64,000 bases of DNA from Streptomyces sp. MspMP-M5 (GTDB taxonomy: Bacteria; Actinomycetota; Actinomycetes; Streptomycetales; Streptomycetaceae), in NCBI RefSeq assembly GCF_000373585.1, contig NZ_KB891883.1:1-64000 (forward strand), read 5' to 3'. The position numbers and the translations under genes were made by a program. Below are positions 25,687 to 32,743 of this stretch, one piece after another; the first letter of the stretch is position 1; each line of letters begins with the position of its first letter. The notes under the pieces were generated by a model. It was not told the origin of the DNA. It made no database searches and saw nothing but the letters and a program-made list of their open reading frames with translations.

Positions 25687-26715
25687 CTACCGTCGCCGCG
25701 CGCCCTGTTCGCGTCCCGCGACTCCGCGGGCTTCACCGTCCTCACCCTTCTCGCCGTCCCCGCCGTCCGGAGCTCCACCGTCTTCGGGGTCCGGGACTCC
25801 CCCGTCAGCAGCCACCGCCCCATCGCCTTCTCCTCCGCCGCCGTGGGACGAGTGCCCGCTCCTGGCGACGAAGAGGTAGATCAACGCGGCGAGGATCAGG
25901 GCCATCGAGACCCAGTCGTTGAGCCGGATCCCCAGGAAGTGGTTGGCGTGGTCGATGCGGAGGGCTTCGATCCAGCCCCGGCCCGTTGCGTAGGCCAGGA
26001 CGTAGCAGGCGAACAAGCGGCCACGGCCAAGGCGGTAGCGCCGGTCGAGCCAGAGCAGCAGGGCCATGACGCCGATGTCCCACAGGGATTCGTACAGGAA
26101 CGTGGGGTGGTAGAAGGCGATGCCAGGGGTGTCTGCGGGCCGGTGGGCGGGGTCGATCAGCAGCTTCCACGGCAGGTTGGTGGGGCCGCCGTAGAGCTCC
26201 TGGTTGAAGTAGTTGCCCCAGCGGCCGATGCCCTGGGCGAGTACCAGGCCGGGGGCGACCGCGTCGGCGAAGTCGGCCAGTTTGATGCCGCGCCGACGGC
26301 AGCCGAGCCAGGCACCGAACGCTCCGAGGGCGACCGCGCCGGGGATGCCGAGCCCGCCGTTCCAGACGTACAGCGCCTCGATGGGGTGCTTGCCCGGTGC
26401 GAAGTACAGCTCGGGGTCGGTGATCACGTGATAGAGCCGGCCGCCCAGCAGACCGAACGGCACCGCCCACATCGCGATGTCGGCGATCTCCTGCGGGTCC
26501 CGGCCGCGCGCCGCCCACCGGCGTTGTGACAGCCACACCGCCGCGAATATGCCGAGGATGATGCAGAGCGCATACGCACGGATGGGCACGGGGCCCAGGT
26601 GCCAGACCCCCTGCGAAGGGCTCGGCAGGTACGCCAGGTTCATGCGGTCGACCGTTCTCACGCGACGGGCCCGGTCGTCTGCCGGGAGGTACGGGCCCGA
26701 GATTACCTCGGACAC
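25687..26715 (-). CDS. lgt: Prolipoprotein diacylglyceryl transferase (probable second copy)
   Basis: Lgt transfers diacylglycerol from phosphatidylglycerol to the lipobox cysteine of prelipoproteins in the membrane. This 342-aa protein has about seven helices, the GLLGGRLYHVI segment, NGGLGIPGAV and the Lgt signature GRWGNYFNQELYG (residues about 160-172). A Gly/Asp/Glu-rich tail of about 60 residues follows the last helix. The GTG start at 26715 is preceded by GGGAGGAA seven bases away; the conserved MNLAYLPSPSQGVWHLGP begins at residue 25, so the extra N-tail is real if that start is used. Streptomyces often carry two lgt genes, the main one near trp genes. This one lies beside a MarR regulator, so I infer the extra copy. 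Confidence 0.88.
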   Translation of the reverse strand: MSEVISGPYLPADDRARRVRTVDRMNLAYLPSPSQGVWHLGPVPIRAYALCIILGIFAAVWLSQRRWAARGRDPQEIADIAMWAVPFGLLGGRLYHVITDPELYFAPGKHPIEALYVWNGGLGIPGAVALGAFGAWLGCRRRGIKLADFADAVAPGLVLAQGIGRWGNYFNQELYGGPTNLPWKLLIDPAHRPADTPGIAFYHPTFLYESLWDIGVMALLLWLDRRYRLGRGRLFACYVLAYATGRGWIEALRIDHANHFLGIRLNDWVSMALILAALIYLFVARSGHSSHGGGGEGDGAVAADGGVPDPEDGGAPDGGDGEKGEDGEARGVAGREQGARRR

Positions 26716-26765
26716 CGAAATTCCTCCCGAGCTCCCGCGGAAGCGGCGTGGGTAGAGTGCCGTTC

Positions 26766-27254
26766 ATGCCCTCGCAGTCCCGTTCTCACCTCCCGGCCTC
26801 CCAGCCGGGGGAATCCTCCGATTCCCGTCGGCTCACCGAGGCCGTCACACGCCTGCGCCGGGCCCTGCGTGCCTCGATCCGCACCGACTATCCATGGGAA
26901 ACGCTGCCTATGGCCCAGGTCGAGCTGCTCCAGGTCCTCGCCGAGCACTCACCCGCCCGGATCGGGGATCTGGCGTCCCGGCAGCGACTGGCCGCCAGCA
27001 CGGTCAGCGGCCTCATCGGGCAGATGATCAACGCCGGGCTGGTCGCCCGCGCCGTCGACCCGGCGGACCGCCGAGCCTCCGTCGTCACCCTCACCGAGGC
27101 AGGACGCGAGCAGCTCGATGCCTGGACCCGCGCCCATGAGAACCGGCTGGAGGCCGCCCTGGGGTCGTTGGACGAGGCCGACCGGGCCGCCGTCCGCGCC
27201 GCGCTGCCCGCCCTCTTCCGGGTCGCGGACTTCCTGGAGGACGCCGAGGACTGA
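26766..27254 (+). CDS. MarR-family transcriptional regulator
   Basis: This 162-aa protein has a winged-helix DNA-binding domain: MAQVELLQVLAEHSPARIGDL, then RLAASTVSGLIGQMINAGLV as the recognition helix region, then AVDPADRRASVVTLTEAGREQL as the wing. The C-terminal helix is the dimer interface. MarR proteins typically repress their own and adjacent genes and release DNA on binding phenolic or lipophilic ligands. It is divergent from lgt (50 bp gap) and upstream of an epoxide hydrolase (94 bp gap), so either could be its target. ATG 26766 is chosen over an upstream in-frame GTG because of the usual length; the ribosome binding site is weak. Confidence 0.85.
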   Translation: MPSQSRSHLPASQPGESSDSRRLTEAVTRLRRALRASIRTDYPWETLPMAQVELLQVLAEHSPARIGDLASRQRLAASTVSGLIGQMINAGLVARAVDPADRRASVVTLTEAGREQLDAWTRAHENRLEAALGSLDEADRAAVRAALPALFRVADFLEDAED

Positions 27255-27348
27255 CAGGGCGACAGCGGATGGCGCGCCGGCCCGGGGTTCCCTGCATCGG
27301 CTGCCTTGGCTGCATCGCTCAGGAGTACGCAGGAGTATGTTCGGCCCC

Positions 27349-28317
27349 ATGGTTGAGCATCGCATGATCGACGTGAACGGTATCCGGCTGCATATCGCGG
27401 AGGAAGGCGAGGGGCCGCTCGTCGTCCTGCTGCACGGCTTCCCCGAGTCCTGGCACTCCTGGCGTCACCAGTTCGGCCCGCTGGCCGCCGCCGGGTTCCG
27501 GGTGGTCGCCCCCGACCAGCGTGGATACGGCCGCAGTGAGCACCCGCAGAATGTGGACGCGTACACCATGCTCCATCTCGTCGGGGACGTCGTCGGGCTG
27601 ATCCACGCGCTGGGCGAGCAGGAGGCGTTCGTCGTCGGGCACGACTGGGGCGCACCGGTGGCCTGGCACACCGCGCTGCTGCGGCCGGACGTGGTGCGCG
27701 GGGTGGCGGGCCTGAGCGTGCCGCCGCCGTTCCGCGGGCAGCGGCCGCCACTGGCGGCCATGCAGGAGCGGTTCGGCGGGCGGTTCTACTGGAACTACTT
27801 CAACCTGCCCGGGGTCGCCGACGCGGAGTTCGCCGAGGACACCCGCACCGCCCTGCGCAAGCTGTTCTACTCCGCGTCCGGTGACGCCCCCGGCGCCGGC
27901 CGGCCCGACCAGGCTCTGGTGGCCGACCCGGCGCGCGGCTGGCTGGCGGAGATGACCGATCCCGAGGTGTTGCCGGACTGGCTCACCGAGAAGGACCTGG
28001 ACGAGCTGACCGAGAGCTACGCCCAGGGCTTCACCGGCGCCCTGAACTGGTACCGCAACCTCGACCGCAACTGGGAGCTGACCGCCGCCTGGCACGGCGC
28101 GGTCGTCCGTACGCCCGCGCTGTACCTGTACGGCGACCGTGACCTGGTCCCGGCCTTCCCGGGCACGCCTGAACTCATCGCGAAACTCCCGGAGTTGATG
28201 CCCAACCTGCGCCGTGATCCGATCGCGCTGCCGGGCTGCGGCCACTGGACCCAGCAGGAGCGTCCTGAGGAAGTCAACGCCGCGCTGATCGAGTTCCTGA
28301 CCGAACTGCGAGGCTGA
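27349..28317 (+). CDS. Epoxide hydrolase (alpha/beta hydrolase)
   Basis: This 322-aa enzyme hydrolyses epoxides to diols. The oxyanion motif HGFPESWHSWR is near residue 29, DQRGYGRSE follows, and the nucleophile elbow is GHDWGAP with Asp99, diagnostic of soluble epoxide hydrolases rather than esterases (Ser). The lid contains an aromatic WNYF/TGALNWYRNL segment with the catalytic Tyr. The charge-relay Asp is in YGDRDLVPAF and the catalytic His in GCGHWTQQERPEEVN. The cellular role could be detoxification of epoxide intermediates, for example P450 products, as a P450 cassette lies 4 kb on. The start is uncertain: an upstream ATG at 27337 adds only MFGP. It follows a MarR gene on the same strand. 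Confidence 0.88.
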   Translation: MVEHRMIDVNGIRLHIAEEGEGPLVVLLHGFPESWHSWRHQFGPLAAAGFRVVAPDQRGYGRSEHPQNVDAYTMLHLVGDVVGLIHALGEQEAFVVGHDWGAPVAWHTALLRPDVVRGVAGLSVPPPFRGQRPPLAAMQERFGGRFYWNYFNLPGVADAEFAEDTRTALRKLFYSASGDAPGAGRPDQALVADPARGWLAEMTDPEVLPDWLTEKDLDELTESYAQGFTGALNWYRNLDRNWELTAAWHGAVVRTPALYLYGDRDLVPAFPGTPELIAKLPELMPNLRRDPIALPGCGHWTQQERPEEVNAALIEFLTELRG

Positions 28318-28501
28318 GGCCGATCGGCCGTCAATCCCTCAGGGTGGCGGCCGGGGCGGCGGCCTTCTGCGCCCCGAGCAGCTCCCAGCGCAGGAACGAC
28401 CGTGGCCCTGCCGCCGCGAAACTGGCCCGCCGTCCAGCCCCTCGTGTCAAGATGGCCGAGGCAGACCTCAACTTCAACTTCTGTTCAGGCGGAGGGAATT
28501 G

Positions 28502-28888
28502 ATGGCCGGTTCGGGTTCGAGTGGTGAAAGGTGGTCGGTGACGTCCGAAGGGGTCGAGGCGGAGGCCCGGCTCCAGTCACTCCAGGAGTGGCTGACATCG
28601 GACGACCGACTGCGCGGGCGGGTGGAGTGGCTGCGGAGGCCGCCGCAGCGGGGTCACATGGGCGCGGCACTGGACACCCTCACCGTCGTCCTCGGTACCG
28701 GCGGTGTCGCCGCGCTCATCACCCCGCTGTGCACCTGGCTGACCAGCCGCCGTCCCGACGTTTCGCTGACCGTCGAACTCCCGAACGGCCGCAAGGTCAG
28801 CGTCGACGTCAAGCGGGCCCACGACGAGCGTGCCGTGATACGCGAGATAGCCGGTCTGCTCACTCCGCCCGACGGGCCCGAGACATGA
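28502..28888 (+). CDS. EACC1 (effector-associated constant component 1)-like protein
   Basis: This 128-aa protein fits the EACC1 pattern. The N-terminal helix region is EARLQSLQEWLTSDDRLRGRV, then PPQRGHMGAALDTLTVVLGTGGVAALITPLCTWLTSRRPDV, a Gly-rich helix that may touch membrane, and then strands SLTVELPNGRKVSVDV with a basic/acidic tail. EACC1 is known from comparative genomics as the constant part of bacterial conflict systems that bring effectors such as caspases. Here it overlaps the next gene by 4 bases (ATGA), so the two are coupled. The predicted role is to link a sensor to the effector. A GGAGGG site precedes ATG 28502; the TTG three bases earlier is possible. Confidence 0.75.
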   Translation: MAGSGSSGERWSVTSEGVEAEARLQSLQEWLTSDDRLRGRVEWLRRPPQRGHMGAALDTLTVVLGTGGVAALITPLCTWLTSRRPDVSLTVELPNGRKVSVDVKRAHDERAVIREIAGLLTPPDGPET

Positions 28889-30369
28889 CCGAACGATGGT
28901 CTCCGCACGGCCCGGCCAGTCGGGCCGTGCTGATCGGCACGGGCAGGTTCACGGACGACGGCCTGCACCACATCCCCGCCGTCGAGGCGAACATCCGCTC
29001 GCTACAGGCCGCGCTGACGCATCCGACGCACGGTCTGCTGGCCCCTGAGCACTGTCGGCTGGTGTCCGATCCCGCCGACCAGAAGACGGTGGGGGCGGCG
29101 CTGAGTTGGGCGGCCCGGGAGGCCGAAGACCTGCTGCTGGTGTTCTACGCCGGGCACGGCGTGTTGGACGGAAACGGGCTGTTGCACCTGGCGCTCGTCC
29201 ACACCGATCCCGAGAACGCCGGTTTCACCGCCGTCCCCATCGACCTGGTCAAGGGGATCGTGGGCAAGGCCCGGGCGACATCGCGGGTTCTGCTGGTGGA
29301 CTGTTGTTTCTCGGGCCGGGCGGGTTCCGCGATGGCCGAGCCGACCAACCTCGCCGTGGGCCAACTCGACTGGTCAGGCACCTACACCCTCACCTCCACC
29401 ACGAGGAACGAACCGGCGCACGCGCCCGAAGGGGCCAGGCACACGGCGTTCACCGGCGCACTGCTCCAGGCACTGGCCGCGGCGCCTCCCCTGACCCTCG
29501 ACGAGGTCTACGTCGCGGTGCACCGTGAGCTGACCGGCCGCGCGCTGCCCCCGCCGCAGCGCTGGTCCGCGGGCGCGGCCGGGTCGCTGGTACTGATGCG
29601 GACGCCGGCCGGGACGTACGGCCCACCACCTCTCCATCCGCCACCGTTCCCCAACGCTGCGCCGCCCGCTCCGCCGCCGGCCGCGCGCAGCCGTGGCCGA
29701 GGGCGCATGGTGGTGGCCGCGGCCGGCGGCGCGCTGGTCACGGCGCTGCTATCGACCCTGGTGGTGTGGGCGATGCACGCCGGCGGCGAGTCCGCAAACA
29801 GCGCCCTCGGCAACGGCGGCACGCCCCACTCCGCCACCCCGCAACCCACTCCCCACAGCACTCCCCCGCCGGCGTCCGCCGCCTCCCCCACTCCGCGCCC
29901 GGGCCCCGATCCCTTGGCGACGAAGAAGGGCGGCTACCGCGACAAACCCCTTACACTGCAGCCGAGTTGCAAGTCGAACTCCATCCAGCTGCTCGACCTG
30001 GACAAGCCCGCCACCACCACCGTCTCCGCCGATGCCCTGGCCTACACCGCGGACGCCGACCTCGCCTACTCGGGCTGTTACGGGATGCTCGCGTACAACA
30101 CCGACAACCCGCGGGTGAAAGCCGGCCTGGCCTCACCCGACACGCATACGGCCGGTGACTGTCGGGCCGCAGCCGGGCGCTCGCCCCTCCCCCAGTCCAT
30201 CGAGGTCGGAAGGATCACCCCGGGACTTGTCTGGTGTGTGATCACCACCGAGAACCGGGTGGCGAAGGTGACCTTCACCAAGGTGAGCCCGCCCCGCGGC
30301 AGCGCCGGGGAGACCGGTTCACCGGGCCCCGCCCTCGAACTGACCGCCACATTGTGGGACGAGCCGTAG
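28885..30369 (+). CDS. Caspase-like (peptidase C14) effector with membrane anchor and extracytoplasmic tail
   Basis: This 494-aa protein has a caspase fold at about residues 10-240. The catalytic His is in FYAGHG (His91) and the Cys in LLVDCCFSG (Cys141). After a Pro-rich linker (245-270), a single helix, MVVAAAGGALVTALLSTLVVWAMH (about 275-298), anchors it. The rest (300-494) is a Ser/Thr/Pro linker and then a domain with cysteines (LQPSCKSNSIQ, AYSGCYG, GDCRAA, VWCVI) that would sit outside. The peptidase thus faces the cytosol. It overlaps the EACC1-like gene by 4 bases. By analogy with EACC1-caspase systems I infer a self-killing or protein-cleaving effector released on an outer signal. 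No NTPase or TRADD partner lies nearby. Confidence 0.8.
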   Translation: MTERWSPHGPASRAVLIGTGRFTDDGLHHIPAVEANIRSLQAALTHPTHGLLAPEHCRLVSDPADQKTVGAALSWAAREAEDLLLVFYAGHGVLDGNGLLHLALVHTDPENAGFTAVPIDLVKGIVGKARATSRVLLVDCCFSGRAGSAMAEPTNLAVGQLDWSGTYTLTSTTRNEPAHAPEGARHTAFTGALLQALAAAPPLTLDEVYVAVHRELTGRALPPPQRWSAGAAGSLVLMRTPAGTYGPPPLHPPPFPNAAPPAPPPAARSRGRGRMVVAAAGGALVTALLSTLVVWAMHAGGESANSALGNGGTPHSATPQPTPHSTPPPASAASPTPRPGPDPLATKKGGYRDKPLTLQPSCKSNSIQLLDLDKPATTTVSADALAYTADADLAYSGCYGMLAYNTDNPRVKAGLASPDTHTAGDCRAAAGRSPLPQSIEVGRITPGLVWCVITTENRVAKVTFTKVSPPRGSAGETGSPGPALELTATLWDEP

Positions 30370-30389
30370 AGCCGTAGGAGCCTGGAGCG

Positions 30390-30827
30390 ATGAAGTTGGT
30401 TGCGATAACGCTCGATTGCCCTGATCCGCTGGCCTTGGCGGCGTTCTCTCAGCAGGCCACCGGCCTTGAGGCGCACCCGGAGTCGAACGCCGACTTCGCG
30501 GGCCTCAACGGCGAGTACGGACTGTTCATCGGTTTTCAACGGGTCGACGACCATCGGGCTCCGAGCCGGCCCGACCCAGGCGTTCCCCAGCAGCTTCACC
30601 TCTGCTTCAAGGTCGAGGACGACCTGGACGAAGCCGAGGCCCGGCTGCTGACGCTGGGTGCGGGCAAGCCGGATCACCAGCCCCATGGGGACAGCACGCG
30701 GGTCCTCACCGATCCGGCCGGACATCCCTTCTGCATCAGCACGCGCCGAGTGCGGGCTCGGGTGCGGACTTGGCGTTCAGGGAAGTCTTCCACTCCCCGC
30801 AACGGGCATGATGACGAGGGCCGTTGA
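30390..30827 (+). CDS. VOC/glyoxalase-fold protein
   Basis: This 145-aa protein has two beta-alpha-beta-beta-beta modules of the vicinal oxygen chelate fold: VAITLDCPDPLALAAFSQQATG, GLFIGFQRVDDHR, QLHLCFKVEDDLDEAEARLLTLGA and HPFCISTRR. Family members bind a metal and act on small electrophiles, or bind drugs as resistance proteins. The expected metal residues are partly changed, so activity is uncertain. The end (RTWRSGKSSTPRNGHDDEGR) is basic and unlike family tails; a late frameshift is possible. It starts at ATG 30390, 20 bp after the caspase gene, on the same strand, so cotranscription with the module is possible, though I see no functional link. Confidence 0.65.
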   Translation: MKLVAITLDCPDPLALAAFSQQATGLEAHPESNADFAGLNGEYGLFIGFQRVDDHRAPSRPDPGVPQQLHLCFKVEDDLDEAEARLLTLGAGKPDHQPHGDSTRVLTDPAGHPFCISTRRVRARVRTWRSGKSSTPRNGHDDEGR

Positions 30828-30854
30828 CCAGCTGCGGCGTTCGGCCCGAGCCGT

Positions 30855-31496
30855 TCACGTCATGGCACGGGCGGGGATCGGGGTGGCCGACGTGGTGAGC
30901 AGCCGGGTGTGGATTTTCGGGCCCCAGGCGGTGACGGTGACGGCGAGCGCGGCGGCGATCATCAACTGGGCGTTGGCGACGTAGGGGTCCAGAAGGAGTT
31001 GGGCCAGCAGGGCGGTGACGACCAGCGCCAGTTTGGCGCACATCAGGCGGGGTGCGGACAGTGTGGGGTGGGACGGCGGCGGGGCACCCCGGCCCCGTGC
31101 CCGGTGGGCGGCGCGGACCTGGAGGGGAATGGTCAGCAGGACGCACATCACGCGGACCGCGAGTGCGCGGAAGTGGTGGTCGGAGTGCGGGTCCAGCAGG
31201 TGCCCGAGGAGTGCGTTGACGGTCAGGGCCGCCGTGACGATCAGGATCCGCGCGGCGATCAGTCGGGTGAGCGCGCGGGCGGGGTACCTGGCGGTGTGGA
31301 ACGCGGCGGTGAGGCGGCGGTTGGTCGGCAGCAGGAGCGGCGGGAGGATCAGCAGGAGGACGACGGTGCGCAGCCCGTGGGCCCAGGCGGGCTCGTTGGT
31401 CTCGCCCAGCCACATCAGGGCGAGGACGATGCCGGCCACGGCGTAGATCTTGCGGATGTTTCCGGCGGGGTTGCGTTTCGGCACGTGCGGAGTCAT
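30855..31496 (-). CDS. Integral membrane protein of unknown function
   Basis: This 213-aa product has five or six hydrophobic segments: GIVLALMWLG, TVVLLLILPPLLLP, ILIVTAALTVNALLG, LAVRVMCVLLTIPLQ, LALVVTALLAQLLLDPY and LMIAAALAVTVTAW. Cytosolic loops are basic (RLTAAFHTARYPARALTRL). I do not recognise a family. ATG 31496 follows GGAAG. It lies 95 bp downstream of the TetR gene on the same strand and could be cotranscribed, in which case it would fall under the same operator as the P450 cassette. Confidence 0.65.
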   Translation of the reverse strand: MTPHVPKRNPAGNIRKIYAVAGIVLALMWLGETNEPAWAHGLRTVVLLLILPPLLLPTNRRLTAAFHTARYPARALTRLIAARILIVTAALTVNALLGHLLDPHSDHHFRALAVRVMCVLLTIPLQVRAAHRARGRGAPPPSHPTLSAPRLMCAKLALVVTALLAQLLLDPYVANAQLMIAAALAVTVTAWGPKIHTRLLTTSATPIPARAMT

Positions 31497-31591
31497 GACG
31501 GCTGCTTCCGGCAGGTGGGGGGAGGGCCCTCGGGTGCGACCGGCCCTCGTGGTGACCGAGGCGGAGGTGGGCGAGGCGCTCCGGTGACCTG

Positions 31592-32257
31592 TCAGCTGTG
31601 GTCCGTACCGGCTGGCGGGGTGGCGCCGGAGCGGATGCCGGCGAACAGCCAGACCAGTGCCTGGCCGAAGAGCTCTTCGGGGACGCTGTCGGGATCGACT
31701 CGCCGCAGGCGCACCAGCCCCTGGAACAGTGCGGCCACCACCGTGGCCACGGATTCGGCGGGGACGTCGCCGGGGGCATCCTGCTCGGTGAGCCAGGTGT
31801 CGATCAGGCCCTCCAGTGCCTGTCGTGGTTCGCGGAGCGCGGCCGCCATGGTGTCGAGGACGTGCGGATTGCGTACCGCGTAGAGCCAGAACTCGGCCTG
31901 GAGCGGGGCGAAGTCGGTGTCCTTGTCGGCGACGTGGACCAGCAGGCGGCCCAGTTCGGCGGCAGCCTCTCCGGTGCCGGCCTCGTGCCGGTCGAGGGTC
32001 TGGGCGGCTTCGGCGACGCGTCCCAGTCCGCGTTCCGCCATGAGTTCCAGGAAGAGTGCCTCCTTGCCGCCGAAGTTGGAGTACAGGGCGCCGATGGAGA
32101 AGCCGGCGGACTCGGCGATCTCCTCCACCGAGGCGCCGGCGAACCCCTTGCGGGCGAAGACCCGGGCGGCCGCGTCCAGCAGGAGCCGGCGGGTGCGGGC
32201 CTTGGCCTCGGCGCGGGTCAGGCGCTGGCGTACGGGTTCGTTCTGCTCGGCACTCAT
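31592..32257 (-). CDS. TetR-family regulator of the P450 cassette
   Basis: This 221-aa repressor has an N-terminal HTH (about 20-70): RRLLLDAAARVFARKGFAGASVEEIAESAGFSIGALYSNFGGKEALF. The rest is a helical ligand-binding domain including QGLVRLRRVDPDSVPEELFG. Its ATG at 32257 has no ribosome binding site. Seven bases upstream lies TAGCTT, with TTGACA 18 bp further, so the mRNA is probably leaderless. A 16-bp palindrome lies within that -35/-10 spacer, indicating autorepression. The ferredoxin, reductase and P450 genes start on the other strand from 32435 and share the region, so it most likely controls them too. The ligand is unknown, perhaps the P450 substrate. Confidence 0.88.
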   Translation of the reverse strand: MSAEQNEPVRQRLTRAEAKARTRRLLLDAAARVFARKGFAGASVEEIAESAGFSIGALYSNFGGKEALFLELMAERGLGRVAEAAQTLDRHEAGTGEAAAELGRLLVHVADKDTDFAPLQAEFWLYAVRNPHVLDTMAAALREPRQALEGLIDTWLTEQDAPGDVPAESVATVVAALFQGLVRLRRVDPDSVPEELFGQALVWLFAGIRSGATPPAGTDHS

Positions 32258-32264
32258 ATTGAAG

Positions 32265-32294
32265 AAGCTATTCGCATAGTGGTCACTATGTCAA
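32265..32294 (-). promoter_or_regulatory. Leaderless tetR promoter with internal operator
   Basis: On the minus strand TTGACA (32289-32294) and TAGCTT (32265-32270) are separated by 18 bp, and the -10 lies 7 bases before the TetR ATG. The palindrome CATAGTGGTCACTATG (32275-32290, one central mismatch) fills the spacer. A bound dimer would block polymerase. Confidence 0.7.
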
Positions 32295-32318
32295 TGCCTG
32301 GATAGCGTGTACAGTCGG

Positions 32319-32334
32319 GATAGTGATCGCTATC
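32319..32334. promoter_or_regulatory. Second TetR operator, P450-side
   Basis: GATAGTGATCGCTATC is a near-perfect 16-bp palindrome with the same ATAGTG half-site core as the operator at 32275, lying about 100 bp before the ferredoxin ATG. It fits a second binding site controlling the rightward cassette. Confidence 0.6.
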
Positions 32335-32434
32335 TGGATGGTGTTTGCGATCGGAAGTGAGGGGCCGTGCCAGGTCCGCCGTCGATCGCCGAAAGCGCCG
32401 CCACACCCCACTGACCTGGGAGGAGAGCGCAGAG

Positions 32435-32743
32435 ATGCTCCCCGGATCCACTGATTTCGCCGACTCGGGCGCAGCCGCCGACCCGACCGATCCCACCCCT
32501 TCCCCGCCGGCTGGGCTCCGGCTGGTCGTGGACCTGAACCGCTGCCAGAGCTACGGGCAGTGCGTCTACGCCGCGCCGTCCGTCTTCCGGTTCCACGGCG
32601 AGGAGGCCCTGGAGTACGACTACGCCCCCGCCCCCGGCGCCCGCCGGGAGGTCGAGCGGGCCGCCGCGGCCTGCCCCGTACAGGCCATCACCCTGGGCAG
32701 GGCCACCGAACCCGCTCCCCAGGCGCCGGAGGGTGTGCGGTGA
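32435..32743 (+). CDS. 3Fe-4S-type ferredoxin
   Basis: This 102-aa protein ferries electrons from the reductase to the P450. Its core is LRLVVDLNRCQSYGQCVYAA with PSVFRF, then GARREVERAAAACPVQAITL. The spacing C-x5-C with a distant CP motif, and the absence of a middle cysteine, fit the 3Fe-4S ferredoxins that serve Streptomyces and mycobacterial P450s. The N-terminal 25 residues are an acidic Pro/Asp tail and the C-terminus is also Pro-rich. ATG 32435 follows GGAGG by about ten bases; an upstream frame is not needed. The stop overlaps the reductase start by 4 bases (GTGA), so production is matched. Confidence 0.85.
   Translation: MLPGSTDFADSGAAADPTDPTPSPPAGLRLVVDLNRCQSYGQCVYAAPSVFRFHGEEALEYDYAPAPGARREVERAAAACPVQAITLGRATEPAPQAPEGVR

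Noticed and set aside
28337..28440. Minus-strand frame reading PRSFLRWELLGAQKAAAPAA
   Set aside because: It looks protein-like, but has no start within the region and is too short to identify; possibly a gene remnant, not called as a feature.
30855..31779. Longer 347-aa minus-strand frame over the membrane protein and TetR end
   Set aside because: It is in a different frame from both real genes and is Arg/Pro-rich, typical of a GC shadow.
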